From UBA5018 sp947463165 (lineage in GTDB: Bacteria > Cyanobacteriota > Cyanobacteriia > PCC-6307 > Cyanobiaceae): a DNA stretch of 64,000 nucleotides. The notes below the pieces were generated by a model that saw only the letters and a list, made by a program, of their open reading frames with translations, was not told the origin of the DNA and searched no databases. Below are positions 51,009 through 59,514 of this stretch, in pieces (position 1 is the first letter of the stretch; every line of letters starts with the position of its first letter). The position numbers and the translations under genes are program-made. The DNA is taken from the NCBI GenBank assembly GCA_943371245.1, contig CALRTY020000007.1:1-64000 (forward strand), in the 5' to 3' direction.

Positions 51009-52901
51009 CTATCGATAATCATCGAACTCCAGGGGCCTGCCATCTGGCCATTTAAGCGAGCAGGCCTCTGGCCACCAAGGCCCGGAGTTGGTGAGGCGCA
51101 AGGGCCAACGCTCTTTCATCAGCTCCAGGGCAGCAGCGGCCGTGGTGCTGTCAGTGGCATTGCGACTCTGACTCTCCCGATGCAAAAGCACCGCCTCCGG
51201 CACGACCAGATGGCGAAATCCCTGCTCAGCCAAGCGCAGGCAAAAATCAACATCATTAAATTCCACGGGCAATTTCTCATCAAAACCAGCCACCAGCTCG
51301 AACAGCTCACGTCTCACCATCATGCAAGCACCGGTCACCGCCCCCCAATTAGTTAAATAACGGCTGCGGCCGCGATGAACGCTATGCTCAGGCGAAAGAT
51401 GTCGATAAGCATGGCCTGCACTGCCGTACATGCCCAAGACCATACCGGCATGCTGCAGGGTGCCATCGGGATAGACCAGCAAAGCACCCACACAGCCAAT
51501 AGCTGAGCGCAGACATTGAGCGGCCATAGCATCAAACCAGCCCGGGGCGGTGGCCGCCACATCATTGTTAATAAACAGCAGTAACTCACTGCGCGTCAGC
51601 ATCGCGGCAGCATTATTCATCCTACTCCAGTTAAAAGGCCGTTGATCCCGCAGCACGATTAAACGATCGCCAAGCCGCTGGCGCCAACCAAGCAAAAGCG
51701 CAGCTGTTTCCGGCTGCCGGGAATTGTTATCAACCACCACTATCCGCCGCAAGTTAGCAGTAGACTCCAAGCTATTCAGGCAGAGCTCTAATAGGTCAGC
51801 GCGGTCGCGCGTGGGAATGATCGCAGTGCAATCAGGCGTAGGGGGAACGGCCCAGCTGAGGCGAAAGCCATGATCCAGGCAAGGCTGCACTGAAACAATC
51901 GGCTCATCCTGGTCCTGCAGGTGGCGCAACAACTCCACTGCCCGCCGCTGATCGAGCTTGGCATCGGGCAACTGGATCCTGGTGTGAGTAAGCAAGCGAG
52001 CCAGATGGCCCCCAGCGGGTTGGAGAGCCAAAGCGGCCAAAATCCAGCGCCAGCGACCAATGGGATCGTCAGGTGGCAGAGGCAATCCCTTACTACAAAG
52101 CCAGGGCACCTGCCAGACACTGAAATGTTCGAGCCAGGGGGTACTCCAAAAACTCTCAGAGCTCCAGCCTGGCTTGAACCAGGGCCGGCAGCGTTGGCCG
52201 CTGGCATCCAGCTGATCCTCATCTGCATAAATCAGCTCGGGCAAATCCCGGGGCCCAAACAGATCCAACCATTCCTCCAAAGCTCGCACAGCCCCCAATC
52301 TGAGCCCGGTACCTGCGCCAATTAGCAACAGCCAACCATCGACAGGATAGGGGGTTAAATTGTCAGGTTGATTATGACTATGAGCAGCATCTTCATTGAT
52401 CAAAGTTAGTGGAGAGCCAGGTTTCAACAACCACCAGCGATAACGAAGCGGCGTGCTGGACTGCGCTGGCAAAGCCGGCTCATGGTTAGCAATCCAATAC
52501 TGATAACCGACATCCCCTAAACCTTTCTGCAGAGATTCTCCGCCAAGCAGAAGCTGCGACTTCACATCTCCCGCCAGGTCAACAATCCACTTCTCCTGGG
52601 GCAAGGCCTGGGTGGCCATATGAAAACAGTTCAAAGCAGATTGCAGGCGACCAGCATCCCGTAGCAATTCGGCTGCAGCAAACCAATTCCATCCCAGTTG
52701 TGAATGTAATTTACAACTCTTAATTTGATGTTCAAGGGCCTTATCGAGGTCCTTGCGATCGGCCAAGAGCTTGCCCAGCAGATGGTGGGCAGTACCGTGC
52801 TCGGGCTGAAGTGCCAAAAATTGCCGCAGCAGCTCTTCTGCCTCCAGAGCTCTTCCCTGGGCAAGCGCCAACTTGGCTGAGTGGTAAAGCTCGTTAATCA
52901 C
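51009..52901 (-). CDS. TPR plus GT2 glycosyltransferase
   Basis: The 630-residue protein has a short N-terminal TPR region (residues 1-115) and a C-terminal GT2 domain from about residue 357: DCTAIIPTRDRADLLELCLN, RIVVVDNNS, LLLFINNDVAATAPGWFDAM near 440, and a MMVRRELFELVAGFDEKLPV with FNDVDFCLRLAEQGFRH. The arrangement is that of O-antigen-type rhamnosyltransferases. The NNDV metal site is present. The start is a GTG at 52901; ribosome site is weak. It precedes the GT4 gene by 5 bases, so the two form a unit. Confidence 0.88.
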   Translation of the reverse strand: MINELYHSAKLALAQGRALEAEELLRQFLALQPEHGTAHHLLGKLLADRKDLDKALEHQIKSCKLHSQLGWNWFAAAELLRDAGRLQSALNCFHMATQALPQEKWIVDLAGDVKSQLLLGGESLQKGLGDVGYQYWIANHEPALPAQSSTPLRYRWWLLKPGSPLTLINEDAAHSHNQPDNLTPYPVDGWLLLIGAGTGLRLGAVRALEEWLDLFGPRDLPELIYADEDQLDASGQRCRPWFKPGWSSESFWSTPWLEHFSVWQVPWLCSKGLPLPPDDPIGRWRWILAALALQPAGGHLARLLTHTRIQLPDAKLDQRRAVELLRHLQDQDEPIVSVQPCLDHGFRLSWAVPPTPDCTAIIPTRDRADLLELCLNSLESTANLRRIVVVDNNSRQPETAALLLGWRQRLGDRLIVLRDQRPFNWSRMNNAAAMLTRSELLLFINNDVAATAPGWFDAMAAQCLRSAIGCVGALLVYPDGTLQHAGMVLGMYGSAGHAYRHLSPEHSVHRGRSRYLTNWGAVTGACMMVRRELFELVAGFDEKLPVEFNDVDFCLRLAEQGFRHLVVPEAVLLHRESQSRNATDSTTAAAALELMKERWPLRLTNSGPWWPEACSLKWPDGRPLEFDDYR

Positions 52902-53222
52902 ATCAATTCAAAGCCAAGAATCGTCCAGGGGCCATAAACTATAGGTCCTAGCCCCTGAATCGGCAAGCCGGCTAAGCCTGCCGATAACAGCGAGGAAATT
53001 CAAGAGCCACATAAGCATGGAAGCAACTGAAACCACAAACACAATCAATCAACAGCCAAGAGCAACCTTAGGGAGATCCTGGGAAAGCGCGATTTGAGCA
53101 GCCCCACCAGCTGAGCAGCTATGGAACAGCGGGGCTTTAAGGGTCTTGGCTCGACAGCTTTAGAGCTTCTCCAGGGTAATTAGCGATTCAAAAAGACGAG
53201 ATAAGCCGTAAAAAGCCATTAT

Positions 53223-53330
53223 GGCCACCTCAAAAAATTACCCATCCAGTCCTGGTCGGCCAGAGAAAAACCCAAATTCAGCCATGCTTTCAACTCACGG
53301 GAGCCGCGAAATCTAGATTTTTGGAGTGCC
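53223..53330. mobile_element. MITE-like element, copy 2 (108 bp)
   Basis: It begins GGCCACCTCAAAAAATTA and ends TAGATTTTTGGAGTGCC, imperfect inverted copies. Inside, AACTCACGGGAGCCGCGAAA matches the corresponding part of copy 1 (CTCGCGGGAGCCGAAA). It lies in the gap 52902-53335, which otherwise shows no gene, and immediately downstream of a truncated glycosyltransferase gene. Confidence 0.7.
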
Positions 53331-53335
53331 ATTCA

Positions 53336-53758
53336 TTACCACCAAACCTGCTCGGGGAAATTGCGCGGTCTCGAAATAAACCCAGCCAAGGCAAGCCAGT
53401 GGCGCAGCAAGATATGCAGACCTCCGGGCACATACACATCACCGGCATTCATGAACACAATCGCCTCCCCTAACACGGCCTTGAGGGACTGATTCATGGC
53501 GTGGTACACCCCCCTTGGCGGCAGCAACAGGCGCCGCCGTCGCCAGCCAGGGGGCTGCTGCCAAGCCTCAAACATTTGCGCAGCAGTTCCATTGCTAGAG
53601 CCATCCACCAGCAATAGCTCAATATCGATAACCTCAGACCAGCCCATGGCCAAGTGCCAGGGGCCCGCTTGCAGCAGCGCAGCCAGGGTGTCGGAGAGCT
53701 GATCGGGATTATCTCGGCAGAGTACCACCACACTCAACAGAGGTTTAGGGTTAGCCAT
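53336..53758 (-). pseudogene. GT2 glycosyltransferase, 3' truncated
   Basis: The 140-residue frame has a normal GT2 beginning (LLSVVVLCRDNPDQLSDTLA, ELLLVDGSSNG, GVYHAMNQSLK) and NAGDVYVPGG in place of the usual DXD region. It stops near residue 140, where members continue to 230-280. The last residues (SRPRNFPEQVWW) are not GT2-like. The stop is six bases from the MITE-like element. It starts within the previous gene end (53751-53758 overlap). Confidence 0.65.
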
Positions 53759-54674
53759 CTAGCGACATCGGCAGGAACTGTTCACAGCGACGCCAAATTC
53801 TCAGGGACAACTTCGGTGCGTACAACCGCTCAAACAACTGGCGATCTGCTAATATATCATCAAACTTTGACGACGGGTGACGCAGGGGCCAGCTCAGGGT
53901 TGCTGGATGTGGCAGGGGTGAGCGCCCCCTCTGGCAGTGGGTGGCAAGAGTAGAACCAAAGCCCAAATTACGCACCAAATTCACCTGGGGAACTGCGGCG
54001 CAAAGCCCCTGCTGCCAGCAACTCAAAAACCAGTCATAATCCCAAGTATCGCAATCACCAGACAAAATTGAATCCAATAGTGGAGCCATTCTCCTTTGCA
54101 AGCGTTGACCACCCCAGTCAGCCAGGGCATTGGAGCCCCGCCAAAGCAACCAACCGCTCAAGTCAGGGCGATGGAGCTGCCAGGCCCGCCGCCAGCTGGC
54201 CCACCCCCAAACCGGCTGGAAGCGAGAGAGGCGGTAGCTAGGCAAACCCAAGCTTTCACTTCTGCGACCAACACTACATCCAGAAATTGCCCCAACAGTT
54301 GCATCATGTCGATAAAAATTCAGCAATTCGCAACAAAATCGAAAAAAATCTTCCCCAGGGAGTATATCATCTTCAAGGATAATCCCCTCCGGCTCGGCAG
54401 CAAAAAACCAGTCAAGCGCAGCCAATACGCCAGCTCGACAGCCAAGATTACGCGACTGCACTAGCCAATTGACCCTGCAGGGCCAACTCAGCCCTTCCCT
54501 CAGCAGCCTGCGGGTGGCCGCCACTGCCTGGGCTTCCTGATCATTGCCCTCCCGAGCCGCGTCTATGGCCAGGTAGAGCCGCTTGGGCCGCTGTCGCGCT
54601 ATCGCCTGCAACACCCTGCCTGCCAAGTCAGGCCGCCGAAAGGCGATCAGCAGAATGGGCACCTCTTGGCTCAC
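53751..54674 (-). CDS. GNT-I/HlpA-like nucleotide-sugar transferase
   Basis: The 307-residue protein has the N-terminal LLIAFRRPDLAGRVLQAIA, RLYLAIDAAREGNDQEAQAV and the acidic motif GIILEDDILPGEDFFRFCCE (near residue 100), which is that of GT13/POMGnT1-like transferases and bacterial relatives often labelled HlpA-like. WGWASWRRAWQLH follows, also typical. It likely adds a sugar to a surface glycan. The ATG at 54674 is 23 bases from divergent cysS. Confidence 0.82.
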   Translation of the reverse strand: MSQEVPILLIAFRRPDLAGRVLQAIARQRPKRLYLAIDAAREGNDQEAQAVAATRRLLREGLSWPCRVNWLVQSRNLGCRAGVLAALDWFFAAEPEGIILEDDILPGEDFFRFCCELLNFYRHDATVGAISGCSVGRRSESLGLPSYRLSRFQPVWGWASWRRAWQLHRPDLSGWLLWRGSNALADWGGQRLQRRMAPLLDSILSGDCDTWDYDWFLSCWQQGLCAAVPQVNLVRNLGFGSTLATHCQRGRSPLPHPATLSWPLRHPSSKFDDILADRQLFERLYAPKLSLRIWRRCEQFLPMSLDG

Positions 54675-54697
54675 ATCAACCCGTCACCCTGCAGTCA

Positions 54698-56260
54698 ATG
54701 GCCAAGATCCTAGGGCTGGGCATTGGAGAGGGCCCTCCCCTACGGTTTAATCAAACATCTTCACAGCTCACCCCACCCGTGACCCTGAGGCTGACCAACA
54801 CCTTGACCCGTCGCACTGAGCTGTTTGAGCCTCTGGAACCAGGCAGGGTGAGCATCTACTGCTGCGGGGTTACGGTCTATGACCTCTGCCATCTGGGCCA
54901 TGCACGCAGCTATATCGCCTGGGATGTGTTGCGCCGCCATCTGATCTGGAGTGGCTACCAGGTGAAATTTGTGCAGAACTACACAGATATTGACGACAAG
55001 ATACTAGGCCGTGCCGCCCGGGATGGCACCAGCATGGAAGCCGTCAGCGAGCGCAATATCGAGGCCTTCGTGGCGGACATGGCAAGGCTGAACATCCTGC
55101 CCCCTGACCGCATGCCCCGGGCCACCAGGAGCCTTGATGCCATTCGTCGCCTGATCCAGGAATTAGAGGCAAAGGGAGCGGCCTATTCCGCCGACGGCGA
55201 CGTTTACTTTGCCGTGACAAAGCATGCTAACTACGGCAAATTATCAGGTAGAGATCTCGCCGCCCAGCAGGACAATGCCTCCGGCCGGGTGACCGATGCA
55301 GAGGAGGCGCGCAAACGTCACCCCTTCGATTTCGCCCTGTGGAAGGGGGCCAAACCGGCTGAGCCCAGTTTCCCCTCCCCCTGGGGGCCCGGTCGTCCCG
55401 GATGGCATATCGAGTGTTCTGCAATGGTGCGAGAAGAGCTAGGTGAAACCATCGATATTCACCTGGGTGGCGCCGACCTTATCTTCCCCCACCACGAAAA
55501 CGAAATCGCCCAGTCAGAGGCTGCTTCCGGCAAGCCCCTGGCCCGCACCTGGCTACATAACGGCATGGTCAATGTGGGCGGCGAAAAAATGAGCAAATCC
55601 CTAGGCAACTTCACCACGATTCGCGCCCTGCTGGAAAGCGGCACATCGCCCATGACCCTGCGGCTATTTGTGCTGCAGGCCCACTACCGAAAACCGCTGG
55701 ACTTCACCGTGCCTGCGCTGGAGGCCGCTGCCAGCGGCTGGCGGGGCTTGAACGCCGCCCTGGTGCTAGCCACTCACGTGGTGGCTAACCACCCCGCTGG
55801 GGCAGCTGGCCTCAGCCCCCAGCTGAGCAGCGCCCGCAGCCGCTTCGCCGCCGCCCTAGACGACGACCTGAACACCTCTGCTGCCCTGGCCGTGCTGTTT
55901 GAGCTGGCCAGGCCACTGCGGTCCCTGGCCAACCGGATTGAAAGGGGGGATCAAGGGGCCGCCAGCCAGGCAGCCCAGCTGGAGCAGGCCGACCAAGCCC
56001 GCCTGCTAATGGAGCTGGCCGACGTGCTCGGGCTCAAAGCTGAGACCGCTACCCCTGCCGCCACCGGGGGAGAAGCATCCACAACCGCCGCCAGCAGCGG
56101 CCCCAGCGATGCCCAGATCCAAGCCCTGGTGGGCCAGAGGCTGGCCGCCAAGCAAGCCAAAGATTTCAGCAGCGCCGATCGGATCCGGGCCGAACTGAAA
56201 AGCCAGGGCATTGAGCTCGTCGATCAGCCCGGTGGCACTACCGAGTGGCTGCGTCACTGA
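54698..56260 (+). CDS. cysS: cysteinyl-tRNA synthetase
   Basis: The 520-residue class I synthetase has the HIGH-type motif LCHLGHARSYIAWD near residue 65, and KMSKSLGNF near residue 296. Zinc ligands are in CCGVTVYD, WHIECSAM and HHENE. QNYTDIDDKILGRA is conserved. The first 30 residues extend beyond the usual start, and the C-terminal region has an Ala/Thr-rich insert (ATPAATGGEASTTAASS) before the final anticodon-binding segment. The ATG at 54698 is listed; a start nearer TLRLTNTLTR is possible. Confidence 0.95.
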   Translation: MAKILGLGIGEGPPLRFNQTSSQLTPPVTLRLTNTLTRRTELFEPLEPGRVSIYCCGVTVYDLCHLGHARSYIAWDVLRRHLIWSGYQVKFVQNYTDIDDKILGRAARDGTSMEAVSERNIEAFVADMARLNILPPDRMPRATRSLDAIRRLIQELEAKGAAYSADGDVYFAVTKHANYGKLSGRDLAAQQDNASGRVTDAEEARKRHPFDFALWKGAKPAEPSFPSPWGPGRPGWHIECSAMVREELGETIDIHLGGADLIFPHHENEIAQSEAASGKPLARTWLHNGMVNVGGEKMSKSLGNFTTIRALLESGTSPMTLRLFVLQAHYRKPLDFTVPALEAAASGWRGLNAALVLATHVVANHPAGAAGLSPQLSSARSRFAAALDDDLNTSAALAVLFELARPLRSLANRIERGDQGAASQAAQLEQADQARLLMELADVLGLKAETATPAATGGEASTTAASSGPSDAQIQALVGQRLAAKQAKDFSSADRIRAELKSQGIELVDQPGGTTEWLRH

Positions 56261-56399
56261 ATAACAGCAGCCCAAATCAAGGGGCGAGGCAAGCTCCGAT
56301 CAGCGATCAGCAGGCCAGGATCTGCCATTCGGTAAGGGCGGCCATTGGATGAAAGTGATTAGCCAGGGCCATGCAGTCATTCAGTCTTCAGCTAGATCT

Positions 56400-56744
56400 T
56401 CAAGCTTCGGGGCGCTGGCGATCGGCCATCATTGCCTCGATGCGACGAATTCGGAGCAGGGTGATCTCCCAGATTTCCAGCTGAAAAGCCCGTTCAGTCT
56501 CCCCTGCTGCCACCGCGCTGCGGCAGCCTGCCAACAGTGATTCCAGATCCTCACCCCGCTCGAAGCAATCCCAGAGCTGGCGCTCCAACCTGGCCCGTTC
56601 AATGAAGTTCCAGCGTTGAAACCAAGTGGCAAGGGGAAGCATCGACAGTTGAGCGGATATACCCAGCCTTGCAGGCCATCGCGCCAAAAAGCTCGAAACC
56701 TGCCAAACCGTATACCACCACTGACGACCAGGCACAGAAACCAC
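56400..56744 (-). CDS. small hypothetical protein
   Basis: The 114-residue product has an N-terminal region with mixed hydrophobicity (SSFLARWPARLGISAQLSML) and a highly charged helical C-terminus (WNFIERARLERQLWDCFERG, LEIWEITLLRIRRIEAMMAD). I know of no domain. Starts are GTG at 56744 or a second GTG three codons later. It is convergent to cysS. Confidence 0.55.
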   Translation of the reverse strand: MVSVPGRQWWYTVWQVSSFLARWPARLGISAQLSMLPLATWFQRWNFIERARLERQLWDCFERGEDLESLLAGCRSAVAAGETERAFQLEIWEITLLRIRRIEAMMADRQRPEA

Positions 56745-56826
56745 TTAACCGCCGCCGCACCGCCGACATTTAAAATCACACTTTTTAGCAATTCAGCCCC
56801 AGCCAAAAGCCCGATCACACAATCAA

Positions 56827-56940
56827 TCTCCCTTATTCATATCACTATTCTCCCTTATTCATGTCACTATTCTCCCTTATTCATGTCAATACCCTCCCTT
56901 GGTCATATGCATATTCTCCTCTAATCATATCCATATTCTC
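56827..56940. repeat. tandem repeat, 22 bp unit, five copies
   Basis: Five consecutive 22-base units starting (T/C)CTCC at 56827, 56849, 56871, 56893 and 56915, followed by a partial TCTC. The first three are almost identical, with TTATTCAT in the middle; the last two are diverged. There are no spacers between them. Confidence 0.93.
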
Positions 56941-57068
56941 GCCCGCGACGGGGCCCCAGCCAATCATCAGCGATGCGGATTGTATGCAAAACTGCTGATA
57001 GTCCCCACTGGATGCCATGCCACCCGAATAGACCCAGAATAGATGCCCTAATATGTGTGAAGCAATCA

Positions 57069-57128
57069 GAGGTGCAAACCGAGGTGCAAACCGAAGTGCA
57101 AACCGAGGTGCAAACTGAGGTGCAAACT
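57069..57128. repeat. tandem repeat, 12 bp unit, five copies
   Basis: Units of GAGGTGCAAACC (one GAAGTGCAAACC, two ending ACT) repeat five times at 57069-57128. In the plus frame of the downstream hydrolase they read EVQT repeats. A further, more diverged AGCAATCAC/AGAAG repeat follows to about 57215. Confidence 0.95.
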
Positions 57129-57218
57129 GAGAAGAGATCTGAGAAGCGACCCCAGGGGCAATCACAACGGCAATCGCAAAAGCAGCCACAAAAAAAATCA
57201 CAGAAGCAATCAGAGTTA

Positions 57219-57836
57219 ATGGACTGCACCCTCTCACTGCCAGCAGAGGCTGCAGGATTAGTTATTGTGGTACCTGGCACAGAAGCAACCACCGGCAGCG
57301 TCCAAGATCTACTGCTCTCCAAACTGTTAGCGGAGGTGGGCATGGGCACCCTGTTGCTGCACCACATACTGGAACCCAGTAATCGCTCGTCTAAGCCCAA
57401 CCACAACTGGTATGAAGGTAAAAGCACCAGTTACCATCTGATCGGCATGCTGGATTGGCTGGCCGCCCAGCCCTTTTTACGCGAGATTCCAATTGGCTTG
57501 CTGGGCAGCAAAGAAGGGGCCATAGCGGCCATGGAAGCTGCGGCGGCCAGACCTCAACACGTTAGGGCCGTGGTTTCCCAGGGAGGGAGGGTGGATCTGG
57601 CCTTTGATTCCCTGGCCTCAACGGTTAGTCCGGTGCTGATGGTAGTTGGCGACTTGGATGTGGACCTCTGCGAATTGAATGCCTGGGCAGCAAGTCACCT
57701 GCTGGCGCCCCACGCCACCGAGGTGATCCACGGGGCCGGGGCAGAATTTGTGGAACCCAGCGCCCTGGCCGAAGCCGCAAACCTTGCCAGGGATTGGTTT
57801 ATGCGCTACCTCCCTCCCGTGGCAGCAGACGAATAA
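57219..57836 (+). CDS. alpha/beta hydrolase of the dienelactone hydrolase type
   Basis: The 205-residue part from the ATG at 57219 has AAGLVIVVPGTEATTGSVQD, then YHLIGMLDWLAAQPFLREIP and the nucleophile elbow IGLLGSKEGAIAAMEAAAAR (Ser in GSKEG). SPVLMVVGDLDVDL supplies the Asp and VIHGAGAEFVEP the His, so a catalytic triad is present. The frame is open upstream to an ATG at 56973, which would add 82 residues made mostly of EVQT and QSQKQ repeats. I treat that part as probably non-coding repeat DNA, but cannot exclude translation. Substrate unknown. Confidence 0.75.
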   Translation: MDCTLSLPAEAAGLVIVVPGTEATTGSVQDLLLSKLLAEVGMGTLLLHHILEPSNRSSKPNHNWYEGKSTSYHLIGMLDWLAAQPFLREIPIGLLGSKEGAIAAMEAAAARPQHVRAVVSQGGRVDLAFDSLASTVSPVLMVVGDLDVDLCELNAWAASHLLAPHATEVIHGAGAEFVEPSALAEAANLARDWFMRYLPPVAADE

Positions 57837-58117
57837 AGCCAAAAACCGGCAAAGGGAAGCTCAGAAACCAGCGAAGGGAAGCTAAAAAACATCAAATTTA
57901 ACCGGTCTCACAATAGTATTAGCCATAGCTGAACTTGCCCAATTTCAAAGAGATGCTGAGAGACTCAGAGTCCTGTGACCCTGCTATTTAGCAAGCTCTT
58001 ACGGCATCTTAGCTCGATTGGCGGTGATTGGATTTCCCAGAGCATTCCTGGCAAGCAGGCCAAGCGATCATTTTTGGCGCCCCTGGCATCGGATACATTC
58101 TCGCAAAAACAAACAGA

Positions 58118-58153
58118 TTAAACCCATTTGGTCCGCAGACCAAATGGGTTTAA
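58118..58153. repeat. 16-bp perfect inverted repeat
   Basis: TTAAACCCATTTGGTC at 58118-58133 is exactly inverted at 58138-58153 with a four-base loop CGCA. The stem would be very stable. A/T bases at the stem base could give weak U-tracts on both strands, so a bidirectional terminator is possible. Confidence 0.9.
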
Positions 58154-58242
58154 TGTCAAGCTCTAGGCTAAAGTCCAGCTCTAGACTAAAGTCCAGCCCT
58201 AGACTGGGGTTAATCAGTCGCGTTAATCAGTCAGGTTAATCG

Positions 58243-58260
58243 GTCAGCCCTGCGGCTGAC
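58243..58260 (-). terminator. hairpin after the cyAbrB gene
   Basis: GTCAGCC pairs with GGCTGAC around CTGC, two bases past the abrB stop on the minus strand. There is no strong T run, so factor-independent termination is uncertain. Confidence 0.4.
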
Positions 58261-58262
58261 GA

Positions 58263-58631
58263 TCAATCCTCTTCTCCGTCCACGCCTGCACCCATCGGCA
58301 CCAGCCTAATGTGCTTGCGGCCAAGCTTGATTTCGAACTCATCACCCGGCTTGAGATCTAGCATGGCCGTATAGGCCTTGCCGACAAGCAGGTTGCCATT
58401 GAACTGCACCTTAGCCATATAACCCAGCTTGCGACCAGGTTTGCCAGGCACGCTGCCATCGCCAAGGCTGACACCTTTGGCTTCCAGCAAGGCCTCATAG
58501 AAAGCTGTGAAATTCAGGCGCTCGCCACCATCCTTCTTGGTGCTCACGTAGCCACAGCTACGCACCAGATCGGATTTTGAGGCTTCGCCCATCTCCTTGA
58601 CCTTGGTCAGGAGTTCTGGTCCAGTCAGCAT
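58263..58631 (-). CDS. cyAbrB-family transcription regulator
   Basis: The 122-residue protein is a cyanobacterial AbrB: MLTGPELLTKVKEMGEASKS, LVRSCGYVSTKKDGGERLNF, FYEALLEAKGVSLGDGS, and a C-terminal beta-barrel-like DNA-binding part (KVQFNGNLLVGKAYTAML, GDEFEIKLGRKHIRLVPMG). cyAbrBs regulate carbon/nitrogen genes, and their DNA-binding domain is at the C-terminus, unlike Bacillus AbrB. Length is normal. Terminators or hairpins lie on both sides. Confidence 0.93.
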   Translation of the reverse strand: MLTGPELLTKVKEMGEASKSDLVRSCGYVSTKKDGGERLNFTAFYEALLEAKGVSLGDGSVPGKPGRKLGYMAKVQFNGNLLVGKAYTAMLDLKPGDEFEIKLGRKHIRLVPMGAGVDGEED

Positions 58632-58723
58632 GTGTGTTCCCCATCAGAACTCCAGAAGCTTACACAAGGACTGAGCATCGAGCAACAGTGAATCGCCAGA
58701 CATCTCCTGCCGTTAAAAACGTG

Positions 58724-58746
58724 AGGCCCGGCAGTCTGCCGGGCCT
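58724..58746 (-). terminator. strong terminator on the minus strand
   Basis: AGGCCCGGCA and TGCCGGGCCT form a ten-base-pair stem with a three-base loop. On the minus strand it is followed by CACGTTTTTAACG. It probably ends transcripts of the cupin gene before abrB. The surrounding gap 58632-59051 has no gene I support. Confidence 0.75.
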
Positions 58747-59051
58747 GTTCCTCACCCTTGCCCCCCACTGGATGGGGACAAGGGTGATCCTGCTGAAAAC
58801 TTGATTCAGACCCAGTGGATCTCTCTCCAGGCCCGAAGCTGTTTAGCGCCTGGTGACTTGGTGCCAATTCTGGGGGGCAAGACGATCACCCCTGAGATTC
58901 CCCGCTCAGAAGCATGTGCATGCTGTGAATGATCTCGGCCCTGCCGCCGCAACAGCTTGCCCCAGCTATGGGCAAGGGTTCAACCGATGCGCTGTTGGCG
59001 GAGGCTCTTAACTGTCCTGCGAATGGGGTACCGCCTGATTGGGACCTGGCA

Positions 59052-59480
59052 TCAGCCCACCAGTGCCTGCCACTGGGGCAGCAAAGCCGGCGGTATTCTG
59101 CGGGTGTGACCATCCAGGTGCTGGCTACCGCGATCGCCGCGATCGCCATGCAGCAGCACCGCATTGACCAGCACCGCTGGTAGACAACCCCGGTTGATCG
59201 AGGCATGGGGCACCCGCGGGGGGATCACCACCCAAGCCGCCTCATCCTCCCGCAGCGATATGCAACGAAAGCGTCGATTTTGGAGGATCACCAGATCCAC
59301 CGCTCCCCGCAGAACCCTCAGCTGGCTGGTCTGGTGTCGATGGCAGACCAGCTCCTCTCTGCAATGGGTACCAACCTCAGCAATTAGCGTCTGATCGCCC
59401 TGGGGGGCAGCTGACAGCAGGGTGTGTCCCCTGAGAATCGGTTCGATCGGCAGAATTTCGATACGGCTGCTGGTGGGCAT
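59052..59480 (-). CDS. cupin-like protein (dTDP-sugar epimerase-like fold)
   Basis: The 142-residue protein has a cupin pattern: ELVCHRHQTSQLRVLRGAVD, LVILQNRRFRCISLREDEAA, WVVIPPRVPHASINRGCLPA. The second block WVVIPPRVPHAS resembles dTDP-4-dehydrorhamnose 3,5-epimerase-like cupins. Potential metal ligands His in CHRHQ and PHAS are present, so a metal-dependent cupin is also possible. The ATG at 59480 gives MPTSSRIEIL. It lies 34 bases downstream of the DUF4912 gene on the same strand. Confidence 0.7.
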   Translation of the reverse strand: MPTSSRIEILPIEPILRGHTLLSAAPQGDQTLIAEVGTHCREELVCHRHQTSQLRVLRGAVDLVILQNRRFRCISLREDEAAWVVIPPRVPHASINRGCLPAVLVNAVLLHGDRGDRGSQHLDGHTRRIPPALLPQWQALVG

Positions 59481-59514
59481 GGCCTCTCGTTGGGGGTTAG
59501 GGATTGGAACTGGT

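Larger units (their letters stand above)
57837..58262. other. 426-base intergenic region with hairpins and repeats
   Basis: No gene supported. It contains the 16-bp inverted repeat at 58118-58153, an 18-bp tandem repeat at 58159-58212, three GTTAATC(A/G)GTC-type units to about 58245, and the hairpin GTCAGCC-CTGC-GGCTGAC at 58243-58260 directly after the abrB stop on the minus strand. Confidence 0.7.

Noticed and set aside
56827..56940. Regularly spaced 22-bp repeats that could be taken for a CRISPR array
   Set aside because: Units are contiguous without unique spacers, and no cas genes are in the window.
58929..59183. 84-codon plus-strand gene after cyAbrB
   Set aside because: Overlaps the cupin gene in antisense, and lacks any recognisable domain.
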